DNA from: Massospora cicadina
Lineage: Eukaryota > Entomophthoromycota > Entomophthoromycetes > Entomophthorales > Entomophthoraceae
NCBI GenBank assembly: GCA_022478985.1
Contig: JAKSZP010005279.1
Coordinates: 62,001-126,000, forward strand
Direction of reading: 5' to 3'
Length of the DNA stretch: 64,000 nt
Part shown: one piece after another, positions 1 to 12,176 of the stretch
Numbering within the stretch: position 1 is the first letter of the stretch
Layout of the letters: the number at the start of each line of letters is the position of its first letter
The notes under the pieces: model-generated
The model's database searches: none
The model's input: the letters and a program-made list of their open reading frames with translations, nothing else
Told to the model about the DNA's origin: nothing
Made by a program: the position numbers and the translations under genes

Positions 1-1151
1 TAAAGAGCCATAAGGTTAGCGCCATAGGGAGCTTGACAAGAAAAAAATTACAGTAAAATAAAAAATTGGGGATTTAAGGGAATTTTTATTGTAAAAGAAT
101 TTTATAAATTGACCAACAATTTCCTTAGTGGATATGATTGATTAAATAGTGGTCAATTTGGGAAAGCTTGTCAAAGCACGGGATCAGGGCCCTCAAATTT
201 TGAATCAATCTGGAGAATTTTCAAGGGAGGGAAAAAACAAATTTAATCTGAACCACATCAAAGGAATCAGCAGCGAGCTGAGTCAATATCAGTTTGACCT
301 TGAATGACTGACTCAAGGTTTCACTGCATTTCTGATGGTTAGTGCGATGGCGTCTGGCCTGATGGGCAATGGGAATCTCCCAAGGCCACCCCACATAGAG
401 GCAGTCCCAACAGGTCGGAAATGGGTTTGAAATGACCATCCTGCCCATGCCCAGTCGCTGGGACATTTGTTTGGTAAAGTGGGTAACATTGATCAACAAT
501 TTAAATTTTTGAGATGGGGATTTCAAGTTGGCAGCAACAGTCCCCTAAGGAAGTACATACCCATTGGACTTTGTCCCAAAAATTTAGAGGGAGTTTGGAG
601 TTGGCAACCTCATTGCTCAATGGCTCAATGTCAATGGTGATTTTGACCAAGAATTTGTTGCTTGACACATTCTGACTATGAGGTATGCGCCCATTTGGCT
701 TTGTCCTCATAGATTTTGGAGCAAGTTTTGAACTGACAACATTTTTAATAACCTGATGCCATTGTCAAGTGTTCCTGAAAATTCAACACTTAATTCTGCA
801 TCTACCGAATGTGCAAGCCCATCAGGCCTTATTGCCATGGTTGTAAGGCATTTTGACTTCAATTAAGAGGGCTTGGCACCATCGACTTCATAAAGTCCTT
901 TCAGCTCATGGGGATGGCAGTTTCCAATGATTTTGGCACAAATTTTCTCAATTGGCTGCACTAATTTGGCTGAGGCAAGTGCGGACACTGGGAGAGGAAT
1001 CTTCAGGGGAGAGCTGTTACCCAGTGCTTGTCTACCACATGGGCAAGATCACCATGTTTGATAAGAGGGACAGCCACCCTCTTTGGACCCTTTTATTAGG
1101 AATTGGGAAACTGCCCGGTCCAAGCAGAGGGGTCACTCCCCCAGATTTACA
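1..1151 (-). repeat. 3' LTR of element A (partial)
   Basis: It is co-linear with 6037-7223 over its whole length, with scattered substitutions and small indels. Landmarks shared by both copies include the GC-rich stretch near 178-200 and the end near 1130-1151. The inner edge on the minus strand is TGT at 1149-1151. About 35-40 bases of the outer end lie left of the window. Small open frames here are shadows. Confidence 0.9.
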
Positions 1152-1154
1152 TTA

Positions 1155-1166
1155 CCTTTTCTTTTT
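1155..1166 (-). other. Polypurine tract of element A
   Basis: On the minus strand this reads aaaaagaaaagg and lies three bases before the 3' LTR start at 1151. Purine runs in this position prime plus-strand DNA synthesis in LTR elements. Confidence 0.65.
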
Positions 1167-1459
1167 GTCAAAGGAGGGGCGCCACCACTGGGAAATTGTG
1201 TGAGAGCTACATTTTTGTGAGCCTTGGGCAACTGATGGCCATTAAAGAAGCAATTTTTGAGGGGTGATGGGGAGCATTGTGGTGGGAAATGTGGAAAGCC
1301 TCGACCAATTCCAAGCAATTTGCACAATCTTGAGCCTTCACCCAACTGTTCTCATAGGTAGATAGCCCTTCCAAGCAATGAGATATTAAACGGACCTTAA
1401 AGATCTGTGGGATGCTAAAATGCCCTCCACTTCGGCCTCCTCTGAACCCTTAATCACTA

Positions 1460-2305
1460 TCAGCTCAGGATCCAAGGGGATTGCCCCCTTGAACGGGGAC
1501 AGCTATGATACATGGAAGACTGGATGTTGCTTCCAATGAGTTGACAATTTGAACTGAAAACACCATTACCCAATTCTTTCTCCATCAAATAGGGACCCAA
1601 ACACTTACTTGAAAACTTCTGAGAAGGGACCTGCATCCTCAAATGATGCGTATTGAGCATGACATATGAACCCACCACATTATCATGTGCTGGAAGCCTC
1701 TTCCAATCCGCAAACCGCTTAAAGTCACTGATAGCCTTAGAAAGATGCTCCCAAACCAAGGACTGGGTAGAGCAAATGTGCTCTGCATGATCTGCGGCGG
1801 CTGGGACCTCTGGCCGCAGGCACAGACTGACTGAAAATGAAGGGTTGCACCCCAAGGTTTCTTCATATGTGGAAAACCCCATAGAGGCATGCGTTCCACT
1901 ATTAAAGGCAAATTGAGAGAGAGGAAGGTCATTAGCCTAGGTATCCTGCGCAGCCGCAGCATAGCAGTGCAAGTACTGTTCCAGGATCTTGTTAACCCGC
2001 TCAGTTTGTCCATTGGACTGTGGATGATATACTGTGGATTGACAGGGTGTAATTCTCAAAATCAATAAAAGCTCATTATAGAATTGAACTGTAAACTGGG
2101 GCCCACAGTCGCAGACAATCTCCTGCAGGAGACCAAACATAGAAAACACATGGCGCATGAATAGATGGGAAGTTTCCTCTGAACTAATGGCGGTAAAGCA
2201 TTGGATAAATAGGAGATTTTTGAAACGATGAACCACCACCATCACTGCGGTAAGCCTGTTAGAAGGGAAGTTCAACAATAAAAATTCACGAACACCAATG
2301 TCCAT
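1460..2305 (-). pseudogene. Integrase remnant of element A
   Basis: Three overlapping broken frames on the minus strand cover an integrase catalytic core and C-terminal part. The core holds the second Asp region (CDCGPQFT, where family members have DRGPQF) and the Glu region (NGQTERVN), separated by the expected spacing. The first Asp is lost: the position reads VHRFKN where the family has VDRF. Downstream, at about 1460-1880, is the C-terminal domain with a SSKCLGPY stretch typical of this Gypsy type. At least one frameshift near 1.9 kb separates core and C-terminus. The enzyme would insert cDNA into host DNA, but this copy cannot. Confidence 0.88.
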
Positions 2306-2684
2306 GGACCCTCAGCCTGTTGTAAAGGGTGAAGGAGACTATTCCTTCCTGATTAATTTGACTTGGCCTGTACTCAGGTGACACAATCCGCAATTCAGGC
2401 TGGTACTTCTTTTGAAAAGCCTGCCTAATTATAAATACGCTTAATCAAGTCAATAAATTTCTTATTACTGGGATGGCCGACTGTGGGGGCTGTGATGAGC
2501 ATGAAACACTTCAGCTCTAAGAATAGGAGGAACCCACACCCGTGATCAAAAATGAATAAGGCCCTCCATCAAGGAATATAGTGAATGTTTATGAGCAGGA
2601 GAGACATTCGCTCCAGAAGATCCACGCCTTTGATACAGGTAATTTGAGCTGTTAAGACCCAAGAAATAAGAGGCGAATCAGGAG

Positions 2685-4009
2685 CTAAGTCCGTTGACAA
2701 GAACATGAGGGTACAATGGATAAAATTTGAGTAGAAGGAATTACTGTGATCAGATCCACTTTTTCTGAGTCAGTGGGGCAATGAGCAGGGTTACGACTGA
2801 GGAAACCAGGGATTACATTAAATGCACCTTTTAAAAACTTGTATTTGAAGTTGAAACTACATAAATCAAAGTAGATTTGAGCCTGCCAATGTGTCAACTT
2901 CTGTGGCTAGCAAAAATACAGAAGGGAATGGTGATCCGTCTGCACTGTTGGCTCATGCCAAGAGCCTTGTAAAAGTAACGCCGATGAGTCAAGGCCCATG
3001 CGATGGCTACCAACTCCTTATCCTCGATGGCCCAAGATTGTTCAGTAGGAGAGAACTTTCAGGAAAATAGGCGACTGGATGTTCTAAACCATTGTGCTCC
3101 TGAAGCAGGACAGCCCCAACTGCAACAGATGAGGCATTTCATGCAACAACATAGGGTTTGGAGGGGTCTGCATGTTTTAAAATTAGGGATGACAAGAACA
3201 CCTCTTTAATTGAATCAAATGCCTGCTGGCACTTGGGTGTCCAATGAAATGGAACATTCTTACCTGAGAGTGGATGAAGGGGAGCGGCTAACTGGGATAG
3301 GGCCAGGGAAAATGTCTTCGATAAAATGATTTTGCCTAAAAAGCTTTTCAATTGCTTTTGGGTTATTGGAGTAGGCCATTTGCGGATAGAGTCCAACTTG
3401 TTATGGGGAATAGCATGCCAACTTCTAAAATGAGATTGTTCAAAAAGGTAACCTCCTCTCTATAAAGCTTGCATTTTGAAGGCTTGACGAACATGCCTGC
3501 CTTGTGCAAGGCAGCCACTACTGCTTCCCAGTCCTTTGCATGTTGTTTGGTTATCAGGGAGTGAACCAAAATATTGTCAATGTATGCAGCTGCGCAAGTG
3601 AATCAGAGGTCACACAGCACGCTATTGATCATTCTTTGAAATGTATCAAGTGCATTATTAACCCAAAGGGCATTATGTGAAATTAAAAATACCCCTCTTT
3701 GTTTGGATAGCAATAAGCCATTCCTGACCTTCCATCACCCAAATTTTATTATAGGCATTAACAAGATCGAGTTTAGAGACACACATGCGACTTAGCAATC
3801 GCTTGACCAATTATCTTCTCCAATGGCAAAGGGTAGGGATCATGAACTGTGATCTTATTTAGGTGTCCATAATCCACGCAGGGACAAAGGGAACCATCGG
3901 CCATCTTGGCAAAAATGATAGGAGAAGCAACTAGTGATGTCTCTTTGGACAACCACCCTTTCTTAAGCATTTCATCCAACCATGCATTGAGAAAATCCTC
4001 ATCCTCCAC
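2685..4009 (-). pseudogene. Reverse transcriptase and RNase H remnant of element A
   Basis: The frame at 3773-4009 holds RT blocks (DGSLCPCVDYGHLNKIT, then DPYPLPL). The catalytic Y-x-D-D box reads YIDN at 3573-3584, with the second Asp changed to Asn. The region 3363-3569 carries the palm and thumb (KPSKCKLY). 3139-3396 is the connection region leading into RNase H, and 2685-2897 is the end of RNase H (FNVIPGFLSRNPA). Several frames are needed, so it is a pseudogene. The second Asp to Asn change fits GAC-GAT becoming GAC-AAT, a CpG loss. Confidence 0.88.
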
Positions 4010-4405
4010 TGTATGCGGTTACTAAGGACAGATAATATTCACCACCTGCGCCGTTGTTCTAAACCCTAAATTGAATTTAGTATGAGGGGGAAATGGTCCG
4101 CCTTCTCAGAATCAAAAATACTTTGATATTCCATCAATGCCTCAGGGAAATCCAATGGGAGACCCGCAGAGGGAAACAAGGGAAGTAATTGAACTGCGAT
4201 TCTGAGTTTTAGTAAGAGTATCCACTAAAGCTTACTCGCCCTCCATCTGGTCATTAGCAAATGACAACATATTAGACACAAAGTGAATTCTAACATGCTG
4301 TCGACACTAACAACCCACCCCCAAAACTAAGGAAAACACCAAGTTTGGCATTGTGGAGAACCAATCACAAAAGCTAAACTGTTGAAATGAGAAAGGCACT
4401 GGGCG

Positions 4406-4654
4406 TCAAACTAGGTATGTGGGATGGGAAGCTGATGAAGCGACTATTACCATGGAGCCCAAGTCCAGGTCAAGTTCCAACTGGTGGGCCAGCTCTACAC
4501 TCATAAAATTAACCGCTGCTCCAGAGTCCACCAAGGCCTCAAAGTACACATGGTGAGCTCCAATACTAATCTTCATGGGCAATAAAAAATAGGAGAAGTT
4601 TTGTTTATTTTCAAATTTGGTTGTTTCTGCTGATACTGAAGAGATAGATAGCAA
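4406..4654 (-). pseudogene. Aspartic protease remnant of element A
   Basis: The minus-strand frame contains the retropepsin active-site motif ALVDSGAAVNFM (DSG at 4520-4528), followed by a strand-rich stretch. The catalytic DSG is intact. It sits between gag (right) and RT (left), the normal Gypsy place. Flanking frames are broken, so no full polyprotein can be made. Confidence 0.85.
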
Positions 4655-5450
4655 ATCAGGGGGAGGGTCAGGCTCTTTTTGGGAGTAAAGTTGGGAAGAG
4701 TAAGGGTTTGGGAACCAGCTTCTTCAATCTGGGATTTTACTGACTCATTGATAGATGAACAAGGGTAATCAAGCTTGGGTGCGTGGGCATTGGCTGACTC
4801 AGGTGCCAGTACCAAAACTGGTTCAACACTGTGAACATAATCCAAGTCTCTGCTGGGCAACTCAATCATGTAGTTTCCAACTTTAATGTGGGGAGCATGG
4901 CGATGGGAGGCATTTATGGAAGTTACAGCCTTGCATACTTGATCTACTGTCCCTATAGGGGTGGACCAAGCTTCATGATGAGCGGAGGCGGAATCCAACG
5001 CCAATCTAAAAATTGCTTGGAGCATATCATTAGAGAACTCAAGCGTGGGGCCTGCTCATGGAAGGCTGTAATTAAATAGGCCAAGCTAGGGGATTCAGCC
5101 ATAAAGGAAAGTAATTAAAATAAACGTTCTGAACGTGACACAGGGGTTTAACATCTGCTGATAATGCTGAGACAAGTGAGGTAGGATCACCTGCACGAGT
5201 AGTGGAATGCAGAAGTCCTCGCACTCACTGACAGGCTTTGCCTTCAAATGCATCCAAAGGGCAACACCTTGCTGGGCGTTGGACAGTGAAGCAGCATTAT
5301 TTAGGGCAACAGAAGATTTTATTTTGCACCTTGGCAAGGGCGTCAAGGACATAATGAGCAATATCTCAGGAAGGGACACCTGGATTCTCTACTTGAGAAT
5401 GAGCGAGGGAAGAGTAGCGCCCGTGGGGTCCTGCTACCATGGATAAATTC
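4655..5450 (-). pseudogene. Gag remnant of element A
   Basis: Two overlapping minus-strand frames (4573-5025 and 5095-5379) lie between the 5' leader and the protease. The call rests on position. The second frame includes a QQGVALWMHLKAKP stretch of the sort seen in the capsid region of vertebrate Gypsy Gags (ALxW). I see no clear CCHC knuckle. The part from 5450 to 6036 is leader or more decayed gag. A primer-site candidate lies directly left of the LTR at 6019-6036, but it is not clearly tRNA-like. Confidence 0.6.
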
Positions 5451-6036
5451 TTTCAAAGCATTTCGAACACTGCTCACAAAATCAGTGATTGACCAAACAA
5501 ACAGCAGGAGATAACTACTGGCTGCATATTCATTTGGTAAAGGGTAACCACTGTGGCGTTTGACTCGAAGAGAAGGGCGGAAATGGTTGTAAACAATAGT
5601 TAGTCAATTACGTGAGGGAAACGGCATATGAAGTTTAGACTATCATGCTAGTCAGGATACAAAAGCACTTAAAAAGAAAGCCAGGATGCCAGGGGTATTG
5701 CCACTTGAATGATGTTATATGATGCAGGAATATGGGAAACTAGTGTTTGCGATGTGTGGCAAGCATAAAAAGAAACCTGTCAATAAACCAGGCTGTTTCA
5801 ACTCCAGACCCCGTGGGTCTTACTGCAGGGAGTTGAACTACTGGACCAGCTGTTTCAGGAAGCTCTGTAGGAAGGTTTGACACAAAAACAGAGGAGAGGG
5901 GGCAGATCTTCTCATGAAGTGGAGAGAGATGAGACCAAAGGATTCTGGTGTCCTGTTGGCGAATGGCTTCAACAATGGGGATAATTCCCAGAAGTTTCTT
6001 ACTTAATAAGACCAGTTACGCTATGGAGGGGGCTAA

Positions 6037-7223
6037 TGTTATGATCATGACTGGTATTGCCCAGCCATTGTAGGGCCCAACGGGCCACAGGGTTAGCGCC
6101 AGAAGGAGCTTGGCAAGAAAAAAGTGAAGTAAAATAAAAATTGGGGACTTGAGGGAATTTTTGTTGTAAAATGAATTTTAAAATTGACCAACATTTTTCC
6201 TCAGTGGATATGACTGATTAAATAGTGGTAAATTTGGGAAAGCTTGTCAAAGCACGGGATCAGGGCCCTCAAATTTTGAATCAACCTGAAGAGTTTTCAA
6301 GGGAGGGAAAAACAACTTTAATCTGAACCACATCAAAGGAATCAGCAGCGAGCTGAGTCAATATCAGTTTGACCTCAAACACCTGACTTGAGGCTTCGCT
6401 GCATTTCCAATGGTTAGTGCGATGGCGTCTGGCCTGATGGGCAATGGGAATCCCCCAAGGCCACCCCACATAGGGGTGGTCCTAATGGGCCAGAAACGGT
6501 TTGTGATGGCCAACCCGTTGTTCCTGGTCGCTGTGGCGTTTGTTCAGCCAAGTGGGTAACATTAATCACCAATCCAGATTTTTGAGATGGGTTTTTGAGT
6601 TAGCGGCAACAGTCCTTAATGGAGGTACATACCCGTTGGGCTTTGTCCTCAAAGATTTTGAGGGGAGTTCAGAGTCAGCAACCTCATTACCCAATGTTTC
6701 AATGCATATACAATTTTAACCAAAAATTTGTTGATTAACACATTCTGACTATGAAGTATGCGCCCATTTTGACTTTGTCCCCATAGCTTTTGGAGCAAGT
6801 TTTGAACTGACGACATTTTAATGACCTGATGCCATTGTCAAGTGTTCCTGAAAATTCAACACTTAATTCTGCATCTACCAAATGTGCAAGCCCATTAGGC
6901 CTTATTGCCATGGTTGTAAGGCATTTGACTTCAATTAAGAGGGCTTGGCACCATCAACTTCATAAAGTCCTTTCAGCTCATGGGGGGTGGCGGTTTCCAA
7001 TGATTTCAGCACAAATTTCCTCAGTTTGCACACTAATTCAGCTGAGGCAAGCGCAGGGACTGGGGAGGATCTTCAGGGGAAGAGCTGTTACCTAGCGCTC
7101 ATCTACCACATGTGCGAGATCACCCTGTGTGATGAGAGGGACAGCCGCCCTCTTTGGACCCTTTTTATTAGGAAATAGGAAAACTGCCCAGTCCATGCAG
7201 AAGGGTTGCTCCCCGGACTTACA
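6037..7223 (-). repeat. 5' LTR of element A (complete, 1187 bp)
   Basis: It matches 1-1151 closely and in order. On the plus strand it starts TGTTATGATC and ends GGACTTACA, so it has TG...CA ends in both directions. Right of 7223 the sequence is no longer shared with the other LTR and becomes element B gag. It should carry the A promoter, but I see no unambiguous TATA box. Confidence 0.92.
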
Positions 7224-8345
7224 CTCCTGGACCTAGTGCTGACCCAGGAATCCTCAATGAATGCCTCCAGGCATTAATTCAGCAAGTTCAGAATCGTGAT
7301 GTCCAATTAGGATGTGTCATCCAAGGAGCCCAAATCACTCAGGTTGGAGTTCCTCTCTCCCACAAGGTTTCCTTAAACGCTCATCATGAACGCCTTGGGA
7401 ACTTGGCAACCCTTTACGCTGTAGTACATGGCTTGGAGAAAAGAGTGCTCGCCAAAAAGCAACACCAACTCAAAAATTTTGGGATACCACTACCAATTTA
7501 AAAAACGAAATTCAGCAGCTAAACCAGTTTGTAGCCATGAATTCAGCTCTTCATGCCGCTCATGATTAAGTAGACCTAGTTTTCAAAGATATTAACGGCC
7601 TACAAAGTCAAGTTGATGCACTTTACCTCAAGAGTACTCATGAGATTCCATTTCTTTGTTAGTGAAAGTGTGCTTTTGGTGTCAGCTCATGTCATCTGGC
7701 CTCCTTCACCCCAAGTGACATGTTTAAACCCTCGTTCAAGGAAAATACGTCACTGGAGAAGGGAGCCTGTTTCTTATTTTGTTATGAAAGTGCTATGGAA
7801 GAATCCAGAGACAACTAAAGGCTTAAACATCTGACAAACTGCCTTAGTCACATGAATCAAGGCATTTTGGTCCTTCTTCTGATGCATTACCATACATGGA
7901 ATGAATCCAAGATACACTTACTTTGGGATTTGGGAGCGACCTAACCTTATCTACCAAAAACAAAACTTTATATGATCAATCCTTAATTGGGGAGAAACCA
8001 TCAATAAGTTTGCACATTAATTTTTTAAATTGAGGCAAAAAGTTGGTTGCAGGGAATTGCCTTACACTAGATGATGCTATTACCGCCTCATTTTTAGCAT
8101 TTAAAAATATTCCTAATATTATACTTTATCTTAAAGTGGTAAAGTCTAACTTTACGTCCCTCCTCCATATCAAATTAGGCATTCTAGGGATTCCTGCCAA
8201 ACTACACAAACCAACTGAGCCACCTTGTTTTAACAATAATGAGCCCTAGCCCCAAGTGTTAGCAGTTGTGCCCTAATTCGCCTACACCTGAATTATTTTG
8301 CACTTATTGCAAGAGAAACAACCACAAATAAACTTTTGTTGCATT
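7224..8345 (+). pseudogene. Gag remnant of element B with tail of collagen-like stretch
   Basis: The first codons after the A insertion read PGPSADPG, which matches the end of the collagen-like stretch in element F gag. After that a helix-rich segment with one open frame runs to about 7.5 kb, followed by broken capsid-like frames. At 8299-8340 there is a damaged zinc knuckle: C-x2-C-x4-H is present, but a stop follows and the last Cys reads Val. The knuckle would bind RNA during packaging. The copy is non-functional. Confidence 0.7.
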
Positions 8346-8559
8346 TATCAAAATAAGCTGTCAAAAGATCAGTCAGTATAAGGGGGTTTTCCCTATGCTG
8401 ATGACAATCAAGTGCCTCAAGACCCTAGTTCTAGCTCTAGTTCTATTACCAGCACCTCAGGATGTTTTGTGTTAGCTGCGTCTGCAGAAGTTGATGTACC
8501 TTTTTCTATTTAAGGAAATGAAGATATTCAGATTTCTTATTTTATATTGGCCAATTACT

Positions 8560-8730
8560 CAAACAAAGTTTGGAGGTCAGCCCCTCTATGGACAGCCAAG
8601 CGTTGGCAAATAAAACCTTCAAATGCATTGAACAGCCCCAAGCTTGGACGAGGCAAAATCCCACAATTGCTTTGCTACAAATCCCCAATGACAGTTTACT
8701 ATCAATTAATTCCTAGTTCAGGTCTTTGAT
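8560..8730 (+). pseudogene. Aspartic protease remnant of element B
   Basis: In the plus frame through 8588 the active-site region reads LMDSQALAN. The catalytic Asp (8591-8593) and Ser remain, but the Gly codon reads Gln. The open stretch before it is in another frame. Position between the zinc knuckle and RT fits retropepsin. Confidence 0.65.
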
Positions 8731-9240
8731 GGTTCAAGTATAGGTAGTTGACACAAGGTTAAAGTCTGTCAATAATTGATACCAGCTACCAATTAACATT
8801 ATATCTTTCAAACTTATCCAGAAATAAAAATGACTCCAGACTTAATTTACGAAGCAGAATATGGGATGGCAGGTAACCAGTCGACTAAGGCAATTGGGGC
8901 ATATTCTACCTTACCCCTTCGATTTGAGTAACTTTTTAATTACTGATTCCACTATCATGTTAAAGAATGACAATTACAAGTTGCTTATTGGAGTTCAACT
9001 TCATTAATAACCACAAAGAAAAATACCTTTCATTATTAGGGTATTGGATCCTAATAATATTTGGACTCCCAGTCAAAAGTAAAGAAGCCCTAAAAGCAAA
9101 CATGCCTCCTTAAATACCCTCCTCTATTTTTAAGGTCGAATATCAAGTCTAAGGAGAAAAAAATTAAGTTACCCCCTGAGGCTGTGGACGCTGAAGATGG
9201 TATCCCTCTATATTCCCCCATCCTATTAAAATACCTTCTG

Positions 9241-9642
9241 GCTCACAAGTTATTGTGGATGTGGGGATCATGATTTACATCCCTTCTAATCAAGTTCTGG
9301 AGCTAAGAGTACACCTGAACCCTTCAATAAAAGAAGCTTTGACATGCCCTAGGATTTTGGATCCTTCCTATGGCAGATCAATCACTATCTTGTTAGGAAA
9401 CCTAACGAATCAAACTCTCCAAGTCCTTCAGTATGCCTTTCACTTACGTAAAATTATGTCCCATTGAAAATAATGCTGATGTGAGTTGTTTTGGCTCTTC
9501 AGAAGATTTTGGACTTGATCCCCTGCCCACCATAGCTCTGGTTGACAGTAAAATTGGAGACAATCTCACCCCTAACAAAAGCCAGAATGTTGAAGATCTC
9601 CTTGAGGAGAATTTCATTATCTTTTTCCTCAGGAGCAGGTGA
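9241..9642 (+). pseudogene. Pol linker between protease and RT of element B
   Basis: The plus frame at 9255-9467 contains ILDPSYGRSITILLGNL, and 48782-48900 of element D holds the same segment (ILDPSYARSISMLLANL). A second frame (9433-9642) runs toward the RT start. This conserved linker ties B and D to one family. I know no function for it beyond its place in Pol. Confidence 0.7.
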
Positions 9643-10920
9643 CTATGAAAAAAGTTGGGGGTAATTCACAAAATTGAAACCAAGGATTACCCTCCAATTA
9701 AATCTCAGCCATATACAGAAAATCTAAAGTTGAGGAAGCCCAAGTGGCCCTAGAGTTACAGCAACTGTTAGAAGCCAGGTTACCTGTGCATTTTTACAAG
9801 CCCATGGGCTTCCCTGCTCCTATTTATTTAGAAGAAGGACGGTGGCCACTGAGTTGTTATGAATTATCGCCTACTCATTTTTATCACATGAAAAGATAGC
9901 TATCCACTGCCACGTTTTGATGATTCCTTACGCTTAATGTCAGGTTTACACTATTTTATTGCTATGGATCTCACCAGTGGGTACTGGCAAAAGATTTTGT
10001 TGCCTGAGGATCATGAAAAATGCGCCCTCATTTCAAGTGAAGAACTTTTCAAGCCCACTCAAATGCCACAGGGGTTATGTAATGCCCCTGATACCTTTCA
10101 ATGCGCCATGGACGGACTTTTAGGTGACTTGAAACGTTTTTGTGTGCTAGTTTATCTCAACAATATTACCATTTTTTAGAACCTTTACTGAGCACATAAC
10201 TCATCTCAAGAAAGTTTTCCTGTATTACGGCAAGCTTTGCTAATAAACCCAATAAAATGTTCCTACTTACAGAGCAAAATAGATTTTTTGAGCCATAAGG
10301 TAGGTAAAGCTGGAATATCCCTGATGAACGACAAGGTTATGACCATTTCTAAGATGTCCTATAAATCTCTTTGTGATGTACAGGTTTTTTAGGGATGGCG
10401 GGATATTATTGTAATTTAATCTACTCTTTGCTGATCTCTCCAAGACTTTATATTTATTGAAGAAGGGTATACCCTTCCAATGGAAAGAAGAACAGCAGCA
10501 GGCCTTCAACTCATTATGTATTGCTCTTTCCCACTCTCCAGAAAGAATACATCCTAATTTCAATAAACCCTTACTCCTCTTTACTAATGCTAGTCGATAT
10601 AGCCATAGGTGCTATATTATCTCAGCATGACAAAAACTTGGTGGATCATCCCATTGCCTATTATAGCGAAATCCTAACCAGAGCTGAACGCAACTATAGC
10701 CTTACAGAATGCGAATTCTTGGTGGTACAATTGGCTACTAAGCATTTCCAACATTATTTATACAGGAAACATTTACCATAATTAATGATCATGCTTCCTT
10801 GTGATAGCTACAACAAATGAAGGATCCTGATGGGAGGTTAGCCTGATGGGCGTTAAAACTTCAAAGCTACGATTTTTCGATTGTTCTTAACCAGGGCCCA
10901 TACACCAAAATGCAGATTGC
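9643..10920 (+). pseudogene. Reverse transcriptase and RNase H remnant of element B
   Basis: The frame at 9937-10179 has AMDLTSGYWQ, then MPQGLCNAPDTFQ, then YLNN at 10153-10164 in place of the catalytic YLDD. Both Asp codons are now Asn. RNase H follows at 10521-10781 (IGAILSQHDKN, then a Glu-containing YSLTECEF). Stops and shifts separate the parts. Both Asp-to-Asn changes fit loss of CpG at codon joints (C|GAC|GAT). Confidence 0.87.
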
Positions 10921-11059
10921 CTACCCTGGTATCCCATCTATACTCTAACTGACCCTAAAGAAGACCGACTATATGACCTCTTAACTCAATCACATTTATG
11001 GAAAGACGAATCCTCAACCCATCAAAAAATATCAAAAAATTGAAAATCTTTAATTAAAA

Positions 11060-12110
11060 AAATGGCAAACTGTAGAAAACCACATACTAAAAATGGTTGC
11101 CCTATATGACCTTTGGCTCAAACTGACATCATATTGGAGGGGCATCTGCAAGTTGGCCACAGGGAATTTGGAAAACTTACCAGTGGCTTAAGACTCAATG
11201 TTACTGGGAAGGAATGCTTGTCTCAATCCAAGATTTATTAGAGTCCTGTCTGGTATATAAAAGTCAAGCTGGGCCTAATCCCTGACCTCAACAATTAGTG
11301 GTTCCACCCTGTGAACCACTCCATACTATTACAATTGTTGTTGTGTGGCCCCTTTTTTGAGCCCCTAATGGTCATCAGTTTCTCCTGCTAGCCGTGGATC
11401 ACTTAACCAAGTGGATTGAAGCTGTATCTCTACACTTCACTGGAAAAAGCCACTGCCACATTTTTATATAATCAGATTATCACCCAGTATGGGTGCCCTT
11501 AGTATAATTCTATCCAATAATGGTCAAAGTTTCTGCTTGTTGCTGGTGAATAATTTAGCCAAACTGATGGGATCCACTCAGGTATTTTCCACGCCATACC
11601 ATATGCAACAAATGGAATGATGGAGCAGGTGAATGGTACTCTAACTACAACTCTCCGGAAAATGGCCATGACTGACCCTCTCCATTAGCCCCAATATTTG
11701 TTTAGTGCCATTCTGACCTATAGAATAAGCCTTCATCGCAGTATTAAGATGTCTCCCCTTCAGGCATTGTACGGAAGAAACCCACAGTTGCCCTCAAATG
11801 TGCAGGCTATGTTAGATTAAGCTTCTCCTGAAGCTCCCAAAGTTACCTCGCAAAAGATCGCCAATGAATTATCCAGCTTCAATCTCTGGCTTCTAAGAGC
11901 TTATCAGCTACCACTAATAGAGAAACTAATTGTTAAAAGACAAGCATGAACTTCTGCACATCTAACAACTGGGTGATTTAGTCCTTTTCTACCACCATTG
12001 GCTTTGAGGTTGCGATGATAAATTGGGAACCAACTGGTAGGGACCCTACATAATTATATACAAGTGGGAAAAAGAACACTCATATATGGAGGACGCTCAG
12101 AGCACCGTGG
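11060..12110 (+). pseudogene. Integrase remnant of element B
   Basis: Broken plus-strand frames show the second Asp region with Asn in its place (SNNGQSFC near 11.51 kb) and a clear C-terminal half of the core (KMSPLQALYGRNPQLPS near 11.75 kb). The latter matches the element D segment KMSPFEALYGLAPQL. Further downstream is a decayed C-terminal domain. Many stops. Confidence 0.8.
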
Positions 12111-12176
12111 CAAATTGCATGCACAGTCAATTTCTCCAGCCATTTCTCCCACTGCGCCAAGATCAGAGGGGTGCAT

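Larger units (their letters stand above)
1..7223 (-). mobile_element. Element A: Ty3/Gypsy LTR retrotransposon, decayed, left LTR cut by window edge
   Basis: Two long direct repeats (1-1151 and 6037-7223) flank a 4.9-kb interior that reads gag, protease, reverse transcriptase, RNase H, integrase on the minus strand. That is the Ty3/Gypsy domain order. The complete LTR has TG...CA ends and a purine tract lies next to the inner edge of the 3' LTR. Every domain has stops or frameshifts, so the copy is dead. It sits inside element B: the sequence resumes at 7224 in the gag of B on the other strand. The left target duplication lies outside the window. The integrase resembles the Gypsy type common in fish, amphibian and reptile genomes, from family knowledge. 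Confidence 0.9.
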
